Notes: generated by a model from the sequence alone, not told the origin. A stretch of 64,000 bases of DNA from Brucella pituitosa (GCF_003049685.1 NZ_PYSY02000001.1:868001-932000), one strand, 5' to 3'; shown: positions 29,105 to 38,675, numbered from the stretch's first letter. Program-made: numbers and translations.

Positions 29105-29572
29105 TCAGCGCAGGACGCGGCAGCTTGCGTCGTAGACGAACCAGCGGTCGAAGCCGTCAACGCAGAATTCAACATTCTGGCCAACGCCAGCAAAGCCCTG
29201 GCCTTCTTCTACCATGTACCAAACCGAACGATGCTGACCGTCGCTGAGAACAGCGGTGGCCTTACAATAGGTCCGTTCGATCTGCGCCGGATTGTTTTTT
29301 GGCTCATAGCGGGTGAGGCGAACATCACTCATCGCGGAAATGCCAACTTGCGGCAGGTTTGGAACATTGCGCACCTGATAGCCGAAATCAGCAACGACAC
29401 TGCGCAAAACCCCCTGCTGGCTGCAAAGACCGGCATCGCCGACAGATGTCGGTGCCGAAGTCAGGTAATCGGCAGCGCTTGCGGGCAGGGAAGCGAACGT
29501 CAGGGGAAGAACCGAAGCAGCCAGAAGGGCTGCTCGAGAAAACTGTCCGATGCGATCCAACTTGCGTTGCAT
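29105..29572 (-). CDS. Secreted Cys-containing protein paired with RNase T2
   Basis: 155 residues from ATG 29572, preceded by CAGGAAAAAGAC. A signal peptide (ALLAASVLPLTFASLPASAA) leads to a ~120-residue mature protein with four cysteines (GLCSQQG, TYCKATA, EFCVDG, ASCRVLR), probably two disulphides. It is not recognised as a known family. It is the first gene of a two-gene unit with RNase T2, with a 2-bp gap, so it is a candidate partner, inhibitor or processing factor of the nuclease. That role is inference from position only. Confidence 0.8.
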   Translation of the reverse strand: MQRKLDRIGQFSRAALLAASVLPLTFASLPASAADYLTSAPTSVGDAGLCSQQGVLRSVVADFGYQVRNVPNLPQVGISAMSDVRLTRYEPKNNPAQIERTYCKATAVLSDGQHRSVWYMVEEGQGFAGVGQNVEFCVDGFDRWFVYDASCRVLR

Positions 29573-29656
29573 GTCTTTTTCCTGTCTCACAATTCGAGCA
29601 TGAAGCTCGTTTTCCAAACTTATCTGGGCGCAGTTTCATTCAGCAATTGGAAACGG

Positions 29657-30529
29657 TCAAGTACGATCCGTCTCACCGCGTATCCATTGAATGCTGAAAT
29701 TGCCTCCCTTTTCCTCGCTAAGCAACTTGGTAAGGCAGGGAAGCAGGATTTGCATCTCACTTTCCAGTGTAAATGGCGGGTTCACGACAATCATTCCGGT
29801 GCCGTCAAGACGCGGCTCCAGTGACGGTGCCCGAATCGCAAGTTCGATCCGCATGATCTTGGGAATCTCGGTTTCGCGCAGACGCTTCGAAAACCGCTCC
29901 GTCTCTTTGCGGTCCTTCACCGGATACCAGAACGCATAGGTTCCACCGGGAAAGCGCTTGTAAGCCTTTACGAGCCCATCCACGAGGCGATCGAATTCAC
30001 CTTCTATTTCAAAAGGCGGATCAACAAGCACCAGCCCACGCTTTTCCTTGGGCGGCATATGTGCACCAAGCGACAGCCAGCCATCAAGCTCGATGACGCG
30101 CGCCTGATAGTCGCCGTCAAACAGCTTTGCCAGCTTTTTGGCATCTTGCGGATGCAGCTCAATCGCTGAAAGACGATCCTGCTTGCGTAGAAGATGCCGC
30201 GTCAGAAGCGGAGAACCGGGATAATGTTTGAGCTTATTTCCTTTGTTCACCGTGCGAACTGCGTCGAGATAGGGCTGAAGCAGTTCGATAGCCGCTTGTG
30301 GAACGTCACCTTTTTCGATTGCATCCACCACACGACTGATGCCGCCAGTCCACTCGCCTGTTTTCTCGGCTTCAGTGCCGCGCAGATCGTAAAGACCGAT
30401 GCCCGCATGGGTATCGATCACACGGAAGGCCTGATCCTTGCGTTTGAGATATTCAACAATGCGGGAAAGGATGACGTGCTTGACGACATCAGCAAAGTTC
30501 CCGGCGTGATAGGCGTGACGGTAATTCAT
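29657..30529 (-). CDS. rlmJ: 23S rRNA (adenine(2030)-N6)-methyltransferase
   Basis: About 290 residues from ATG 30529. RlmJ methylates A2030 of 23S rRNA. The N-terminal MNYRHAYHAGNFADVVKHV is the family hallmark, and a catalytic motif of the DPPF type is visible in GLVLVDPPFE. The SAM-binding region lies around IDTHAGIGLYDLRG. It appears to be a single gene divergent from the DMT permease at 30632. Confidence 0.94.
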   Translation of the reverse strand: MNYRHAYHAGNFADVVKHVILSRIVEYLKRKDQAFRVIDTHAGIGLYDLRGTEAEKTGEWTGGISRVVDAIEKGDVPQAAIELLQPYLDAVRTVNKGNKLKHYPGSPLLTRHLLRKQDRLSAIELHPQDAKKLAKLFDGDYQARVIELDGWLSLGAHMPPKEKRGLVLVDPPFEIEGEFDRLVDGLVKAYKRFPGGTYAFWYPVKDRKETERFSKRLRETEIPKIMRIELAIRAPSLEPRLDGTGMIVVNPPFTLESEMQILLPCLTKLLSEEKGGNFSIQWIRGETDRT

Positions 30530-30631
30530 GTTCGCGCTTGTTTCATGCCTCGTCGCTTTCGGCAATATCCGTGCTCAGTTAAATGTGACATAAAACCGTC
30601 ATCATCCGCTCTCATCTGAGTCGAGTTTTGC

Positions 30632-31477
30632 ATGTCTGGTAGCGTTCTGCTGATAGTCCTTTGTGGCGCGTTTCTTCACGCAAGCTGGAATGCTATCGTA
30701 AAGGGGAGTGGTGACAAGTTTTTCGCTGCAGCCAGTGTAACTGGTGCGGCCGGATTGATCGCTGTATTTTTCCTGCCATTTTTGCCGCTGCCGCATCCGT
30801 CGAGCTGGATATTCATTGGGCTCTCGACGATCACTCAGGTCTTTTACATGTCGCTGGTGGCCGCCGCTTATAAATCGGGCGACATGAGCGAGGCCTATCC
30901 GATCATGCGCGGCACCCCACCTTTATTGGTGGCGCTGGTCAGTGCGCCGCTGATTGGCGAAGTGATGGGCTGGCGTAGCTGGGTTGGCGTTATGCTGATC
31001 TGCTCGGGCGTTTTGGCGATGGCGCTTGAAGCGCGGCGTCGCAATGGTGGCACTTCCAGTAAAACCGCTCTGCTTGCCTTGGCCAATGCTGGCTTCATCG
31101 CAGCCTATACCATCATCGACGGTGTGGGTGTCCGCGCATCGGGCCATACTTTATCTTATACGTTGTGGCTGTTTTTGATAAATGCCTTTCCGCTTGCCGG
31201 TTGGGCGCTCTATCGCGAGCCGGATCGCTTTCTGAACTATGTTCGCAACCATTGGCGTCCGTCGCTCGTGGGCGGTTTGGGGACATTGGGTTCTTACGGC
31301 CTTGCTCTGTGGGCGATGACGATGGCACCGATTGCAGTGGTTGCAGCTCTGCGAGAGACAGCAATCCTGTTTGGTGTGCTGATATCTGTGTTCATTCTCA
31401 AAGAGAAAGTCGGTTTGCCGCGTTTTCTGGCAGCAGGCCTCATTGTTTTGGGCGCGATCACGCTGCGACTGGCTTGA
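30632..31477 (+). CDS. EamA/DMT family permease
   Basis: 281 residues with ten hydrophobic segments in two EamA repeats. The opening LCGAFLHASWNAIVKGSGDK and the SEAYPIMRGTPPLL block are typical of this subgroup. Substrate unknown. Ribosome-binding GAGTCGAG is about 8 bases upstream. It is followed after 77 bp by the molybdopterin oxidoreductase on the same strand; co-transcription is possible. Confidence 0.9.
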   Translation: MSGSVLLIVLCGAFLHASWNAIVKGSGDKFFAAASVTGAAGLIAVFFLPFLPLPHPSSWIFIGLSTITQVFYMSLVAAAYKSGDMSEAYPIMRGTPPLLVALVSAPLIGEVMGWRSWVGVMLICSGVLAMALEARRRNGGTSSKTALLALANAGFIAAYTIIDGVGVRASGHTLSYTLWLFLINAFPLAGWALYREPDRFLNYVRNHWRPSLVGGLGTLGSYGLALWAMTMAPIAVVAALRETAILFGVLISVFILKEKVGLPRFLAAGLIVLGAITLRLA

Positions 31478-31554
31478 AGATATATTTCGTCGCAGGCTTC
31501 TTAATTCGTGAGAAATTCGTTTCTGCGGAAGATGGGTTGCGCTAAAAAAGCACC

Positions 31555-33672
31555 ATGAACCAGCTGTCCCCAAAAGCGAACATCAAAATTGGACATTCTG
31601 CTTGTCCGCATGATTGCCCGTCCACTTGCGCGCTCGACGTTGAGCTGCTGGATGAGCACACCATTGGCCGTGTGCGCGGTGCAAAGGATAATAGCTACAC
31701 CGCAGGCGTGATTTGCGCCAAGGTTGCACGCTACGCCGAACGCGTGCATCACCCGGATCGCTTGAAGCATCCGCTTATTCGCGCAGGTCGCAAAGGTGAC
31801 GGCGAGTGGAAACAGGCATCATGGGACGCAGCGCTCGATCTGATTGCAGAACGCTTTGTCAAAGCCGAAGAGACATATGGCAGTGAGAGCGTCTGGCCTT
31901 ATTACTATGCGGGCACGATGGGGCTGGTGCAGCGTGATTCCATCAATCGACTGCGTTTTGCCAAGCGTTATTCAAACCAGTTCGACAGTTTCTGCACAAA
32001 CATGGCTTGGACCGGCTATTTTGCTGGAACGGGAAGTCTGACAGGTCCAGACCCGCGCGAGATGGCAAAAGCTGATGTGGTTGTCATATGGGGCACCAAT
32101 GCCGCCGCCACTCAGGTCAATGTTATGACCCATGCGGTGCGGGCCCGAAAAGATCGCGGCGCCAAGATCGTTGTCATTGATATTTATGCCAATGCCACTG
32201 TGCGGCAGGCGGATATGGGTATTGTGCTCAAGCCCGGCACCGATGGTGCCTTTGCCTGTGCTGTCATGCATGTTTTGTTCCGTGACGGCCTTGCTGACTG
32301 GGAATATCTCGATCGCTATACTGACGATCCAAAGGGGTTGGAAGCGCACCTTGCTGCGCGCACGCCTGAATGGGCTGCTGAAATTACCGGTCTCAGCGTC
32401 GAAGAGATTGAGGCGTTCGCGCATCTGGTGGGCAAGACCAAGCGCACTTATTTTCGCCTTGGCTATGGTTTCACACGCCAGCGAAATGGTGCGGTGAACA
32501 TGCATGCAGCCGCATCGATTGCCTGTGTGACCGGCGCATTTTTATATGAGGGCGGCGGTGCATTTCATTCCAATTCCGGCATCTTCAAGATGGACAAGCG
32601 CGAGATTGAAGGTCGCGCGATGCAGGATATGAATATCCGCTTCCTCGATCAGTCCAAGATCGGGCGCATCCTGACGGGCGATAGCGAAGCACTTTATGGC
32701 GGTCCGCCTGTGACTGCGATGCTGATCCAGAATACCAATCCGATGAATGTAACGCCGGAACAGCGTCTGGTGCGCGAAGGTTTTGCTCGTGAAGACCTGT
32801 TTGTCGCTGTGCATGAGCAGTTCATGACGGATACGGCAAAGATGGCTGATGTCGTTCTGCCTGCGACGACCTTCCTCGAGCATGACGATATTTATCGTGG
32901 CGGCGGTCAGCAGCATGTGGTGCTTGGGCCCAAACTGATTGAACCGCTTGCGGAGGCGCAGCCGAACATCTTTGTGATTAACGAACTCGCAAAGCGATTG
33001 GGCGTTGCGCATTTGCCCGGCTTTGACCTCGATGAGCGCACGCTGATCGACAATATGAATGCCAATAGTGATCTCCCGCATTTCGACGAGCTGAAGGAAA
33101 AGCGCTTTGTCGATTTGCAGCCGCCATTCGAGGAAGCGCATTACATCAACGGCTTTAATTGGCCGGACGGCAAATTCCGCTTCCGCCCCGACTGGACCGG
33201 AAGCCCATCGCCGAACAAGCCGCCGGAAGTTATGGGTCTGCAAGGCCCGCATCAATCTATGCCGGTCTTTCCAGACTACTGGAACGTGATTGAGGCTGTG
33301 GATGCAGACCATCCATTCCGCCTTGCAACGTCGCCAGCGCATAATTTCCTGAATTCGACATTTGCTGAAACGCCGACATCGCTTGCCAAGGAAATCAGGC
33401 CGGAACTTCTCATCCACCCGGATGACGCGGCAGATCTTGATATTGCTGATGGCGAGCGGATTGAAATCGGCAATCATCGCGGTGAAGTCGTACTTCATGC
33501 CGTATTGCGCGCTGGTCAAAAACGCGGTGTGGTGGTGTCGGAGGGTATTTTCCCCAATTCCACTTTTGAGCGTGGCGAGGGGATCAATACACTGATCGGG
33601 GCCGAACCTGCCGCCCCTTATGGCGGTTTGGCGGTTCACGACACGAAGATCTGGATCAAGAAAATCACTTAA
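31555..33672 (+). CDS. Molybdopterin oxidoreductase of the DMSO-reductase family
   Basis: 705 residues, no signal peptide, so cytoplasmic. The N-terminus carries CPHDCPSTC followed by a fourth Cys (GVICAKVARY), the spacing of the [4Fe-4S] site of this family. VIWGTNAAATQ and similar blocks bind the two pterin cofactors, and the C-terminal ~115 residues form the molydopterin dinucleotide-binding domain (PFRLATSPAHNFLNSTF). A Cys in DSFCTNMAWTGY aligns by pattern with the metal-ligand cysteine of nitrate-reductase-like enzymes. Substrate cannot be assigned. No obvious redox partner subunit is adjacent. The TAA stop overlaps a half palindromic repeat. Confidence 0.9.
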   Translation: MNQLSPKANIKIGHSACPHDCPSTCALDVELLDEHTIGRVRGAKDNSYTAGVICAKVARYAERVHHPDRLKHPLIRAGRKGDGEWKQASWDAALDLIAERFVKAEETYGSESVWPYYYAGTMGLVQRDSINRLRFAKRYSNQFDSFCTNMAWTGYFAGTGSLTGPDPREMAKADVVVIWGTNAAATQVNVMTHAVRARKDRGAKIVVIDIYANATVRQADMGIVLKPGTDGAFACAVMHVLFRDGLADWEYLDRYTDDPKGLEAHLAARTPEWAAEITGLSVEEIEAFAHLVGKTKRTYFRLGYGFTRQRNGAVNMHAAASIACVTGAFLYEGGGAFHSNSGIFKMDKREIEGRAMQDMNIRFLDQSKIGRILTGDSEALYGGPPVTAMLIQNTNPMNVTPEQRLVREGFAREDLFVAVHEQFMTDTAKMADVVLPATTFLEHDDIYRGGGQQHVVLGPKLIEPLAEAQPNIFVINELAKRLGVAHLPGFDLDERTLIDNMNANSDLPHFDELKEKRFVDLQPPFEEAHYINGFNWPDGKFRFRPDWTGSPSPNKPPEVMGLQGPHQSMPVFPDYWNVIEAVDADHPFRLATSPAHNFLNSTFAETPTSLAKEIRPELLIHPDDAADLDIADGERIEIGNHRGEVVLHAVLRAGQKRGVVVSEGIFPNSTFERGEGINTLIGAEPAAPYGGLAVHDTKIWIKKIT

Positions 33673-33715
33673 AGCGCATCCCGAAAAGTGTGAAGCGGTT
33701 TTCGGATAAGATGCG
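33671..33715. repeat. Half copy of the 103-bp palindromic repeat
   Basis: AAAGCGCATCCCGAAAAGTGTGAAGCGGTTTTCGGATAAGATGCGC matches the left half of the 103-bp element and begins inside the TAA stop codon of the oxidoreductase. Confidence 0.8.
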
Positions 33716-33732
33716 CGCCAAGGAAATGAATC

Positions 33733-33770
33733 AAAAGCCCGCGCCGAGCAGATGCTCAGCGCGGGCTTTT
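33733..33770. terminator. Two-way intrinsic terminator
   Basis: AAAAGCCCGCGC-CGAGCAGATGCTC-AGCGCGGGCTTTT: a strong stem with A/T flanks between the convergent molybdo-oxidoreductase and DUF992 genes. Confidence 0.9.
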
Positions 33771-33786
33771 GTATTTATGAAGTTGA

Positions 33787-34311
33787 TTAGCCTGCGTAGT
33801 TCAGCTTGAGCTTGGAAAGGCCAACGGCTGCGTTGAGACCTTTCTGACCCTGAAGCGAGATAGGCTGCAGGGAAATCGTCTTCCACGAACCACCGGTCAG
33901 AATGTTGGTGCCTGCGCCGATGCCAATCGCGGCATTTGCCGATGCGCCGACATAACGGCCCTTCAATGCACCCTCAGGGCGAACGGTTGGTGCCCAGACG
34001 GCCCAAGCAATCGTACCGCCATTGATGAAGCCCACATCAACGCCAATCTTGGTGATGTTACCGGTATAATGTTCAACCGGACCACGACCGTGAACAGGGC
34101 TGAACACACAATCCACATCCTGCTGGCTACCGATGATAACACCGATAGCAGGGGAAATATTGCAGGAGAGGGTGCCAACTTCCGAACGCGGCTGGGTGCG
34201 GCCTGAGCCAGGAGGCGCCACGAAGTCAGCAGCAAGGGCAGGTGCGGTAATTGCTATGCCCGAAATGACGGCCATAGCCGACAGGAAGGAAGTCGAAAAA
34301 CGGAGAGACAT
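33787..34311 (-). CDS. DUF992 secreted protein
   Basis: 174 residues with a signal peptide (ISGIAITAPALAA). The mature part carries the DUF992 pattern: VGTLSCNISPAIGVIIGSQQ, CVFSP, a GPVEHYTGNITKIGVDVG block, and glycine-rich strands ending LNAAVGLSKLKLNYAG. Two cysteines near the N-terminus probably pair. The family is widespread in Rhizobiales and without known function; the glycine/beta pattern suggests a periplasmic or outer-membrane-associated protein. Confidence 0.92.
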   Translation of the reverse strand: MSLRFSTSFLSAMAVISGIAITAPALAADFVAPPGSGRTQPRSEVGTLSCNISPAIGVIIGSQQDVDCVFSPVHGRGPVEHYTGNITKIGVDVGFINGGTIAWAVWAPTVRPEGALKGRYVGASANAAIGIGAGTNILTGGSWKTISLQPISLQGQKGLNAAVGLSKLKLNYAG

Positions 34312-34486
34312 GATGTTGTCCTCTAATAAAACACAATACAGAAAGAGACGCTCATGCGACTCTCAAGGGTTGCCGAAGCAAGTCCCCTTACGCACTGGAA
34401 TTAGGGCATTTTCACGAGAATTAAAGTTTTGTTAACGAAAAAATTCACGTGTGATGAATTTGTCGCGCCTAATCTCCTGTTTAGGA

Positions 34487-35104
34487 TCAGGCGCTGATCA
34501 CCATTGTATCTTGCGGCACTCCTGCTTCCGTATTGCCGGTGGCAAATTTGCTAAGCGCCAGAGCGTAGATCTTGTGTTCGGCTTTCAACACGCGAGCAGC
34601 GAGACTGTCTTCTGTATCGCCGTCAACAATTGGAACTGCAGCCTGTGCCAGAATAGGCCCTTCATCCATACCTTCCGTCACCAGATGCACGGTGCAGCCA
34701 GCAAGCTTCATGCCAGCATCTAGCGCACGCTGATGCGTATGCAGGCCAGGAAAAAGCGGTAGCAGGGAAGGGTGGATATTGAGGATACGCCCCTCATAAG
34801 GTGCAATGAATTTGCCTGACAGAAGCCGCATATAGCCAGCTAGGCAAATGATATCGGGATTTAGCGCTGCAAGTGCTTCAAAGATTGCGTCTTCATGTGC
34901 ATCCTTCGAGGCATAATCCTTGCGGGTGAACGCTTGCGTTGCGATACCAGCGGCCTGTGCTTTCGCAAGGCCGCCAGCGTCTGGCTTGTCGGAAAAGACT
35001 GAAACAATCTCAGCCGGAAAATCGGGTGTTTGAGCAGCGCGGATCAGCGCCTCCATATTGGAGCCGCCGCCCGAGATGAAAATAACGACCCGCTTGCGGC
35101 TCAT
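34487..35104 (-). CDS. purN: Phosphoribosylglycinamide formyltransferase
   Basis: 205 residues. PurN transfers a formyl group from 10-formyltetrahydrofolate to GAR in purine synthesis. Visible are [12 protein letters not shown] (phosphate binding), the catalytic [12 protein letters not shown], and [16 protein letters not shown] (folate-site Asp). The ATG overlaps the purM stop by 4 bp, so the pair is coupled as in most proteobacteria. Confidence 0.97.
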   Translation of the reverse strand: MSRKRVVIFISGGGSNMEALIRAAQTPDFPAEIVSVFSDKPDAGGLAKAQAAGIATQAFTRKDYASKDAHEDAIFEALAALNPDIICLAGYMRLLSGKFIAPYEGRILNIHPSLLPLFPGLHTHQRALDAGMKLAGCTVHLVTEGMDEGPILAQAAVPIVDGDTEDSLAARVLKAEHKIYALALSKFATGNTEAGVPQDTMVISA

Positions 35105-36180
35105 AGTGCCAGAGTACCCTGATAGACGACGCCTTCGCCTTCGCGCTTGATCATGCGACCGAGCGTAACGACATTTTCGCCTTCGGCGGCGAGGGCTGCA
35201 ACCACTTCATCAACCTTGTCAGGCGTGACAACAGCGATCATGCCGATGCCGCAGTTGAAAGTGCGCAGCATTTCGAGTGGCTCGACGCCGCCGGTCTTGG
35301 CAAGCCAGGAGAATACGGCTGGAACATCGATTGCATCGAGATTGATTTCAGCGGCAAGGCCTTCCGGCAGGACGCGCGGAATATTGTCCGGGAAGCCGCC
35401 GCCAGTGATGTGCGCCAGTGCCTTGATGCCATCCGATGCGCGGATCGCAGCGAGCAGAGGCTTCACATAGATGCGGGTAGGCGTCAGCAGAGCTTCGCCC
35501 AGTGTTGCACCTTCCTTGAACGGCGCATCAGACTTCCAGCCAAGGCCGGACATTTCAACGATGCGACGCACCAGCGAGAAGCCGTTGGAATGAACGCCCG
35601 AAGACGAAAGGCCGAGAATAATGTCGCCTTCGGAGATATCGCCACGCGGCAGCAGACGATTGCGCTCAGCGGCACCTACGGCAAAGCCGGCCAGATCGTA
35701 ATCGCCATCGCGATACATGCCCGGCATTTCGGCGGTTTCACCACCGATCAGTGCGCAGCCAGCCTGAAGGCAGCCTTCCGCAATACCGGAGACGATAGCT
35801 ACGCCCTGATCAGGCGAGAGCTTGCCAGTTGCGAAATAGTCGAGGAAGAAAAGTGGCTCCGCACCCTGGACGACGAGATCGTTCACGCACATCGCCACGA
35901 GGTCGATGCCGACCGTGTCATGCTTGTCTGCATCGATTGCAATTTTGAGCTTGGTACCAACGCCATCATTGGCTGCGACGAGTACAGGGTCGGTAAAGCC
36001 TGCAGCCTTGAGATCGAACAGGCCGCCGAAACCGCCAATTTCACCATCGGCACCGGGACGGCGCGTGGAGCGGACAAGAGGCTTGATCTTGTCGACCATC
36101 AGGTTGCCCGCATCGATGTCGACGCCAGCTTCTGCGTAAGTCAGTCCATTTTTCTTGGCGGGGTTATTTTCTGTGGTCAT
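35101..36180 (-). CDS. purM: Phosphoribosylformylglycinamidine cyclo-ligase
   Basis: 359 residues from ATG 36180 with ribosome site CAGGAGCAGGTG. AIR synthetase, ATP-dependent ring closure of FGAM. Typical motifs: [47 protein letters not shown] and [13 protein letters not shown]. It is first gene of the purM-purN pair and divergent from the AI-2E family permease across 314 bp. Confidence 0.97.
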   Translation of the reverse strand: MTTENNPAKKNGLTYAEAGVDIDAGNLMVDKIKPLVRSTRRPGADGEIGGFGGLFDLKAAGFTDPVLVAANDGVGTKLKIAIDADKHDTVGIDLVAMCVNDLVVQGAEPLFFLDYFATGKLSPDQGVAIVSGIAEGCLQAGCALIGGETAEMPGMYRDGDYDLAGFAVGAAERNRLLPRGDISEGDIILGLSSSGVHSNGFSLVRRIVEMSGLGWKSDAPFKEGATLGEALLTPTRIYVKPLLAAIRASDGIKALAHITGGGFPDNIPRVLPEGLAAEINLDAIDVPAVFSWLAKTGGVEPLEMLRTFNCGIGMIAVVTPDKVDEVVAALAAEGENVVTLGRMIKREGEGVVYQGTLAL

Positions 36181-36494
36181 CACCTGCTCCTGAAACTGGC
36201 CTGAAACGGGGCTGTGCCCCTTGTGGGGATTATTTACCGGCGCAATGACATGAGATTGCTTGTCCTGCAAGGCCGGGACGCTGGAAAAGCGCAAAACACT
36301 GCACGAATCTGCCGAAATTTCCGATACTGTGGATTTGCAGTAACCTGTCGATGCAGGGAGAACTCCTCGCTCATAAACATTGCAATCTTTTTGCTACGGT
36401 CTAACTATCCTTATCTGTCGGCGCTTACGAGAAAAGTAACATCGTTTTATTATAGCTGGGGCTCAGGACCCAGCTTTGCAGAGAATGGATCAAG
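36181..36494. other. purM / AI-2E permease divergent intergenic region
   Basis: 314 bp without a gene. A short dyad TAGCTGGGGCTCAGGACCCAGCTTT lies just before the plus-strand start (about 36454-36478). Promoters for both directions are expected. No purine riboswitch was recognised. Confidence 0.45.
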
Positions 36495-37736
36495 ATGGTC
36501 AAGAAACCAGCGCCGGTGCGTGACACGACAAGCAAGACGATACAGCAGTCAGAGGCCGTGGCACGCGATGGCGATATTCACGTCAATGTGGAAGTCGGCG
36601 GCTTTACGGGCTCAGTCATTCGTCGCCAGGCCATGTTCTGGACATGCGCCGTTGCTGTGTTCATCCTGTTTCTGGTGATTTTCAGCCCGGTCCTTCTGCC
36701 TTTCGTGGCCGGCATGGCGCTGGCATACTTTCTTGATCCTGTTGCAGACCGTCTGGAGCGGCTGGGTCTGTCGAGACTGGCCTCAACAATCGTCATTTTG
36801 CTCGTTTTCCTTATGATCCTGGTCATAGGGCTGATGATCATCATCCCGATTCTGGCAACACAGCTCGCGGATTTCATTTCCAAGCTACCGGATTATATCT
36901 CGCAGCTACAGGCACTGATGACCAACGAGAACTCGCAATGGTTAAAGCGTTATATCGGCATCGATAGCTCCGTCATTCAGGAAAATCTCAGTACATTGCT
37001 GCAACAAGGTGCTGGTTTCCTTTCGACACTGCTCCAGTCCCTGTGGAATTCGGGGAAATCTCTCATTGATATTGCGGGCCTTTTCATCGTTACGCCGGTG
37101 GTTGCATTCTACATGCTGCTTGACTGGGATCGCATGGTTGATCGCATTGATTCATGGGTGCCGCGCAGGCAGCTTTACACCGTCCGCGGCATTGCGCGTG
37201 ACATGGATGCGGCAGTGGCGGGTTTCGTCCGTGGACAGGGCACTTTGTGCCTCATTCTCGGCACCTATTATGCGATCGGCCTGACCCTGACGGGGCTTAA
37301 TTTTGGCCTGCTCATCGGCTTTTTCGCAGGGCTTATCAGCTTCATTCCCTATATCGGTTCCTTCGTCGGTCTGACGCTCGCGATCGGTGTTGCACTGGTC
37401 CAGTTCTGGCCGGATTGGATCATGATCGTTGCCGTTGCAGCAGTGTTTTTCCTGGGCCAGTTTGTTGAAGGAAACATCCTCCAGCCAAAGCTCGTCGGAT
37501 CGTCTGTGGGTCTGCATCCGGTTTGGCTGATGTTTGCTCTGTTCGCCTTCGGTTCTCTGTTTGGCTTCACGGGCATGCTAGTGGCAGTGCCAGCTGCGGC
37601 AGCGGTCGGGGTGCTTGTGCGTTTTGCCCTGAATCGCTATCTCCATTCTCCGATGTACGACCCGGTCTATAAGCGCCCTCATTCCGATGCCGGGCCGCTG
37701 ATCGAGGCTGGCGAGAATACAGGCAAAGAGAAATGA
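36495..37736 (+). CDS. AI-2E family (PerM-like) transporter
   Basis: 413 residues. A ~55-residue polar N-terminus precedes seven to eight membrane segments in the pattern of the AI-2E/PerM family: VLLPFVAGMALAYFLDPVAD, then VTPVVAFYMLLDWDRMVDRI, and the C-terminal block FLGQFVEGNILQPKLVGSSV. Known members export signals or act as Na+/H+ antiporters. The substrate here is unknown. It precedes hdaA by 54 bp and may be co-transcribed with it. Confidence 0.92.
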   Translation: MVKKPAPVRDTTSKTIQQSEAVARDGDIHVNVEVGGFTGSVIRRQAMFWTCAVAVFILFLVIFSPVLLPFVAGMALAYFLDPVADRLERLGLSRLASTIVILLVFLMILVIGLMIIIPILATQLADFISKLPDYISQLQALMTNENSQWLKRYIGIDSSVIQENLSTLLQQGAGFLSTLLQSLWNSGKSLIDIAGLFIVTPVVAFYMLLDWDRMVDRIDSWVPRRQLYTVRGIARDMDAAVAGFVRGQGTLCLILGTYYAIGLTLTGLNFGLLIGFFAGLISFIPYIGSFVGLTLAIGVALVQFWPDWIMIVAVAAVFFLGQFVEGNILQPKLVGSSVGLHPVWLMFALFAFGSLFGFTGMLVAVPAAAAVGVLVRFALNRYLHSPMYDPVYKRPHSDAGPLIEAGENTGKEK

Positions 37737-37790
37737 AACTGACACGTAACCGGGCGAGATTTTCGGGAGCCAGACATTCTGGAGGCAGCG

Positions 37791-38489
37791 ATGAGTGACG
37801 CACCGCGTCAGATTCCGCTCGCTCTTGAGCATCAGCCCGGCTATCACCGCGAAGACATCATGGTCACGGGGTCGAACCGTGCAGCGGTGGATCTTATTGA
37901 TCGCTGGCCAAACTGGGTTGCTCCGGTGGTAATCCTTGCCGGGCCGACCGGTGCTGGCAAGACGCACTTGGCGGAAGTCTGGCGCGCGGCAACAGGTGCG
38001 CTGTTGGCCAATCCCAAAGCCATCAGTGATGAGGTGGTGACGGGTGCTGCAGAATATCCGGTGCTGATCGACAATATTGGCGGCGCACCTTTCGATGAGA
38101 CGGGCCTGTTTCATCTCATCAACAGTGTCAGGCAGAATGCCGCTCTCGGGCCCGGGCCTTCACTCCTGATGACCTCGCGCCTCCTGCCTGCAAACTGGAA
38201 GGTAAAGCTTCCTGATCTTGCATCGCGCCTTAAGGCTGCAACAGTCGTCGAGATTGCAGAGCCTGACGATATGCTGCTTGGTGGTGTCATTCACAAGCTT
38301 TTCGCCGACCGGCAGATCAGTGTTGAGCCACATGTGGTGAGCTATTTGGTGAGCCGTATCGAACGGTCACTTTTGTCTGCAATCCAGATTGTGGATCGTC
38401 TTGATCGCGCAGCTCTAGAACAGAAAACTCGTATAACGCGCACGCTTGCCGCGCAGGTCTTGTCAGAAGCGGGCCACGGTGAGGGATGA
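37791..38489 (+). CDS. hdaA: DnaA regulatory inactivator HdaA
   Basis: 232 residues, an AAA+ protein related to DnaA without its DNA-binding domain. The N-terminal QIPLALEHQPGYHREDIMVT carries a QxPL-type motif used by Hda proteins to bind the sliding clamp. Walker A GPTGAGKT and the VLIDNIG region follow. HdaA with the clamp drives hydrolysis of DnaA-ATP to prevent re-initiation. It overlaps the following epimerase fragment by 4 bp. In several alphaproteobacteria hdaA is near ppk; here ppk lies 20 kb away. Confidence 0.93.
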   Translation: MSDAPRQIPLALEHQPGYHREDIMVTGSNRAAVDLIDRWPNWVAPVVILAGPTGAGKTHLAEVWRAATGALLANPKAISDEVVTGAAEYPVLIDNIGGAPFDETGLFHLINSVRQNAALGPGPSLLMTSRLLPANWKVKLPDLASRLKAATVVEIAEPDDMLLGGVIHKLFADRQISVEPHVVSYLVSRIERSLLSAIQIVDRLDRAALEQKTRITRTLAAQVLSEAGHGEG

Positions 38490-38675
38490 GGATAGCCGTC
38501 ACCGGAGCCCACGGATTTATCGGAAGCGCTGTTCTTCGCCAACTGGTGAATGACGGACATGAGACCGTTGCCCTTTCGCGCAACGATTTGCCAGCTCCTG
38601 ATTTTTCAGATGTTGAAGTGGTTATCTCCCGGGCGACCCGCAAATCGCAGCCATGGCAACAGCGGCGCAGAAAAT
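38486..38675 (+). pseudogene. Truncated NAD-dependent epimerase N-terminus
   Basis: ATG overlapping the hdaA stop (ATGA) opens a frame reading MRIAVTGAHGFIGSAVLRQL, a clear Rossmann GxxGxxG start of an NAD-dependent epimerase/dehydratase, then LVNDGHETVALSRNDLP. Similarity fades near residue 45, after DFSDVEVVI. The open frame continues antisense into the SH3 gene without further epimerase signatures. Only about 15% of a normal epimerase is present, so this is probably a deletion remnant. A functional small protein is possible but not supported. Confidence 0.7.

Noticed and set aside
32542..33639. Antisense frame of 365 codons opposite the molybdopterin enzyme
   Set aside because: It is a shadow of the coding strand with no identifiable domain.
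31555..33672. Formate dehydrogenase or biotin sulphoxide reductase assignment
   Set aside because: Family motifs are general to the DMSO-reductase superfamily; there is no Sec or partner subunit to support a particular substrate.
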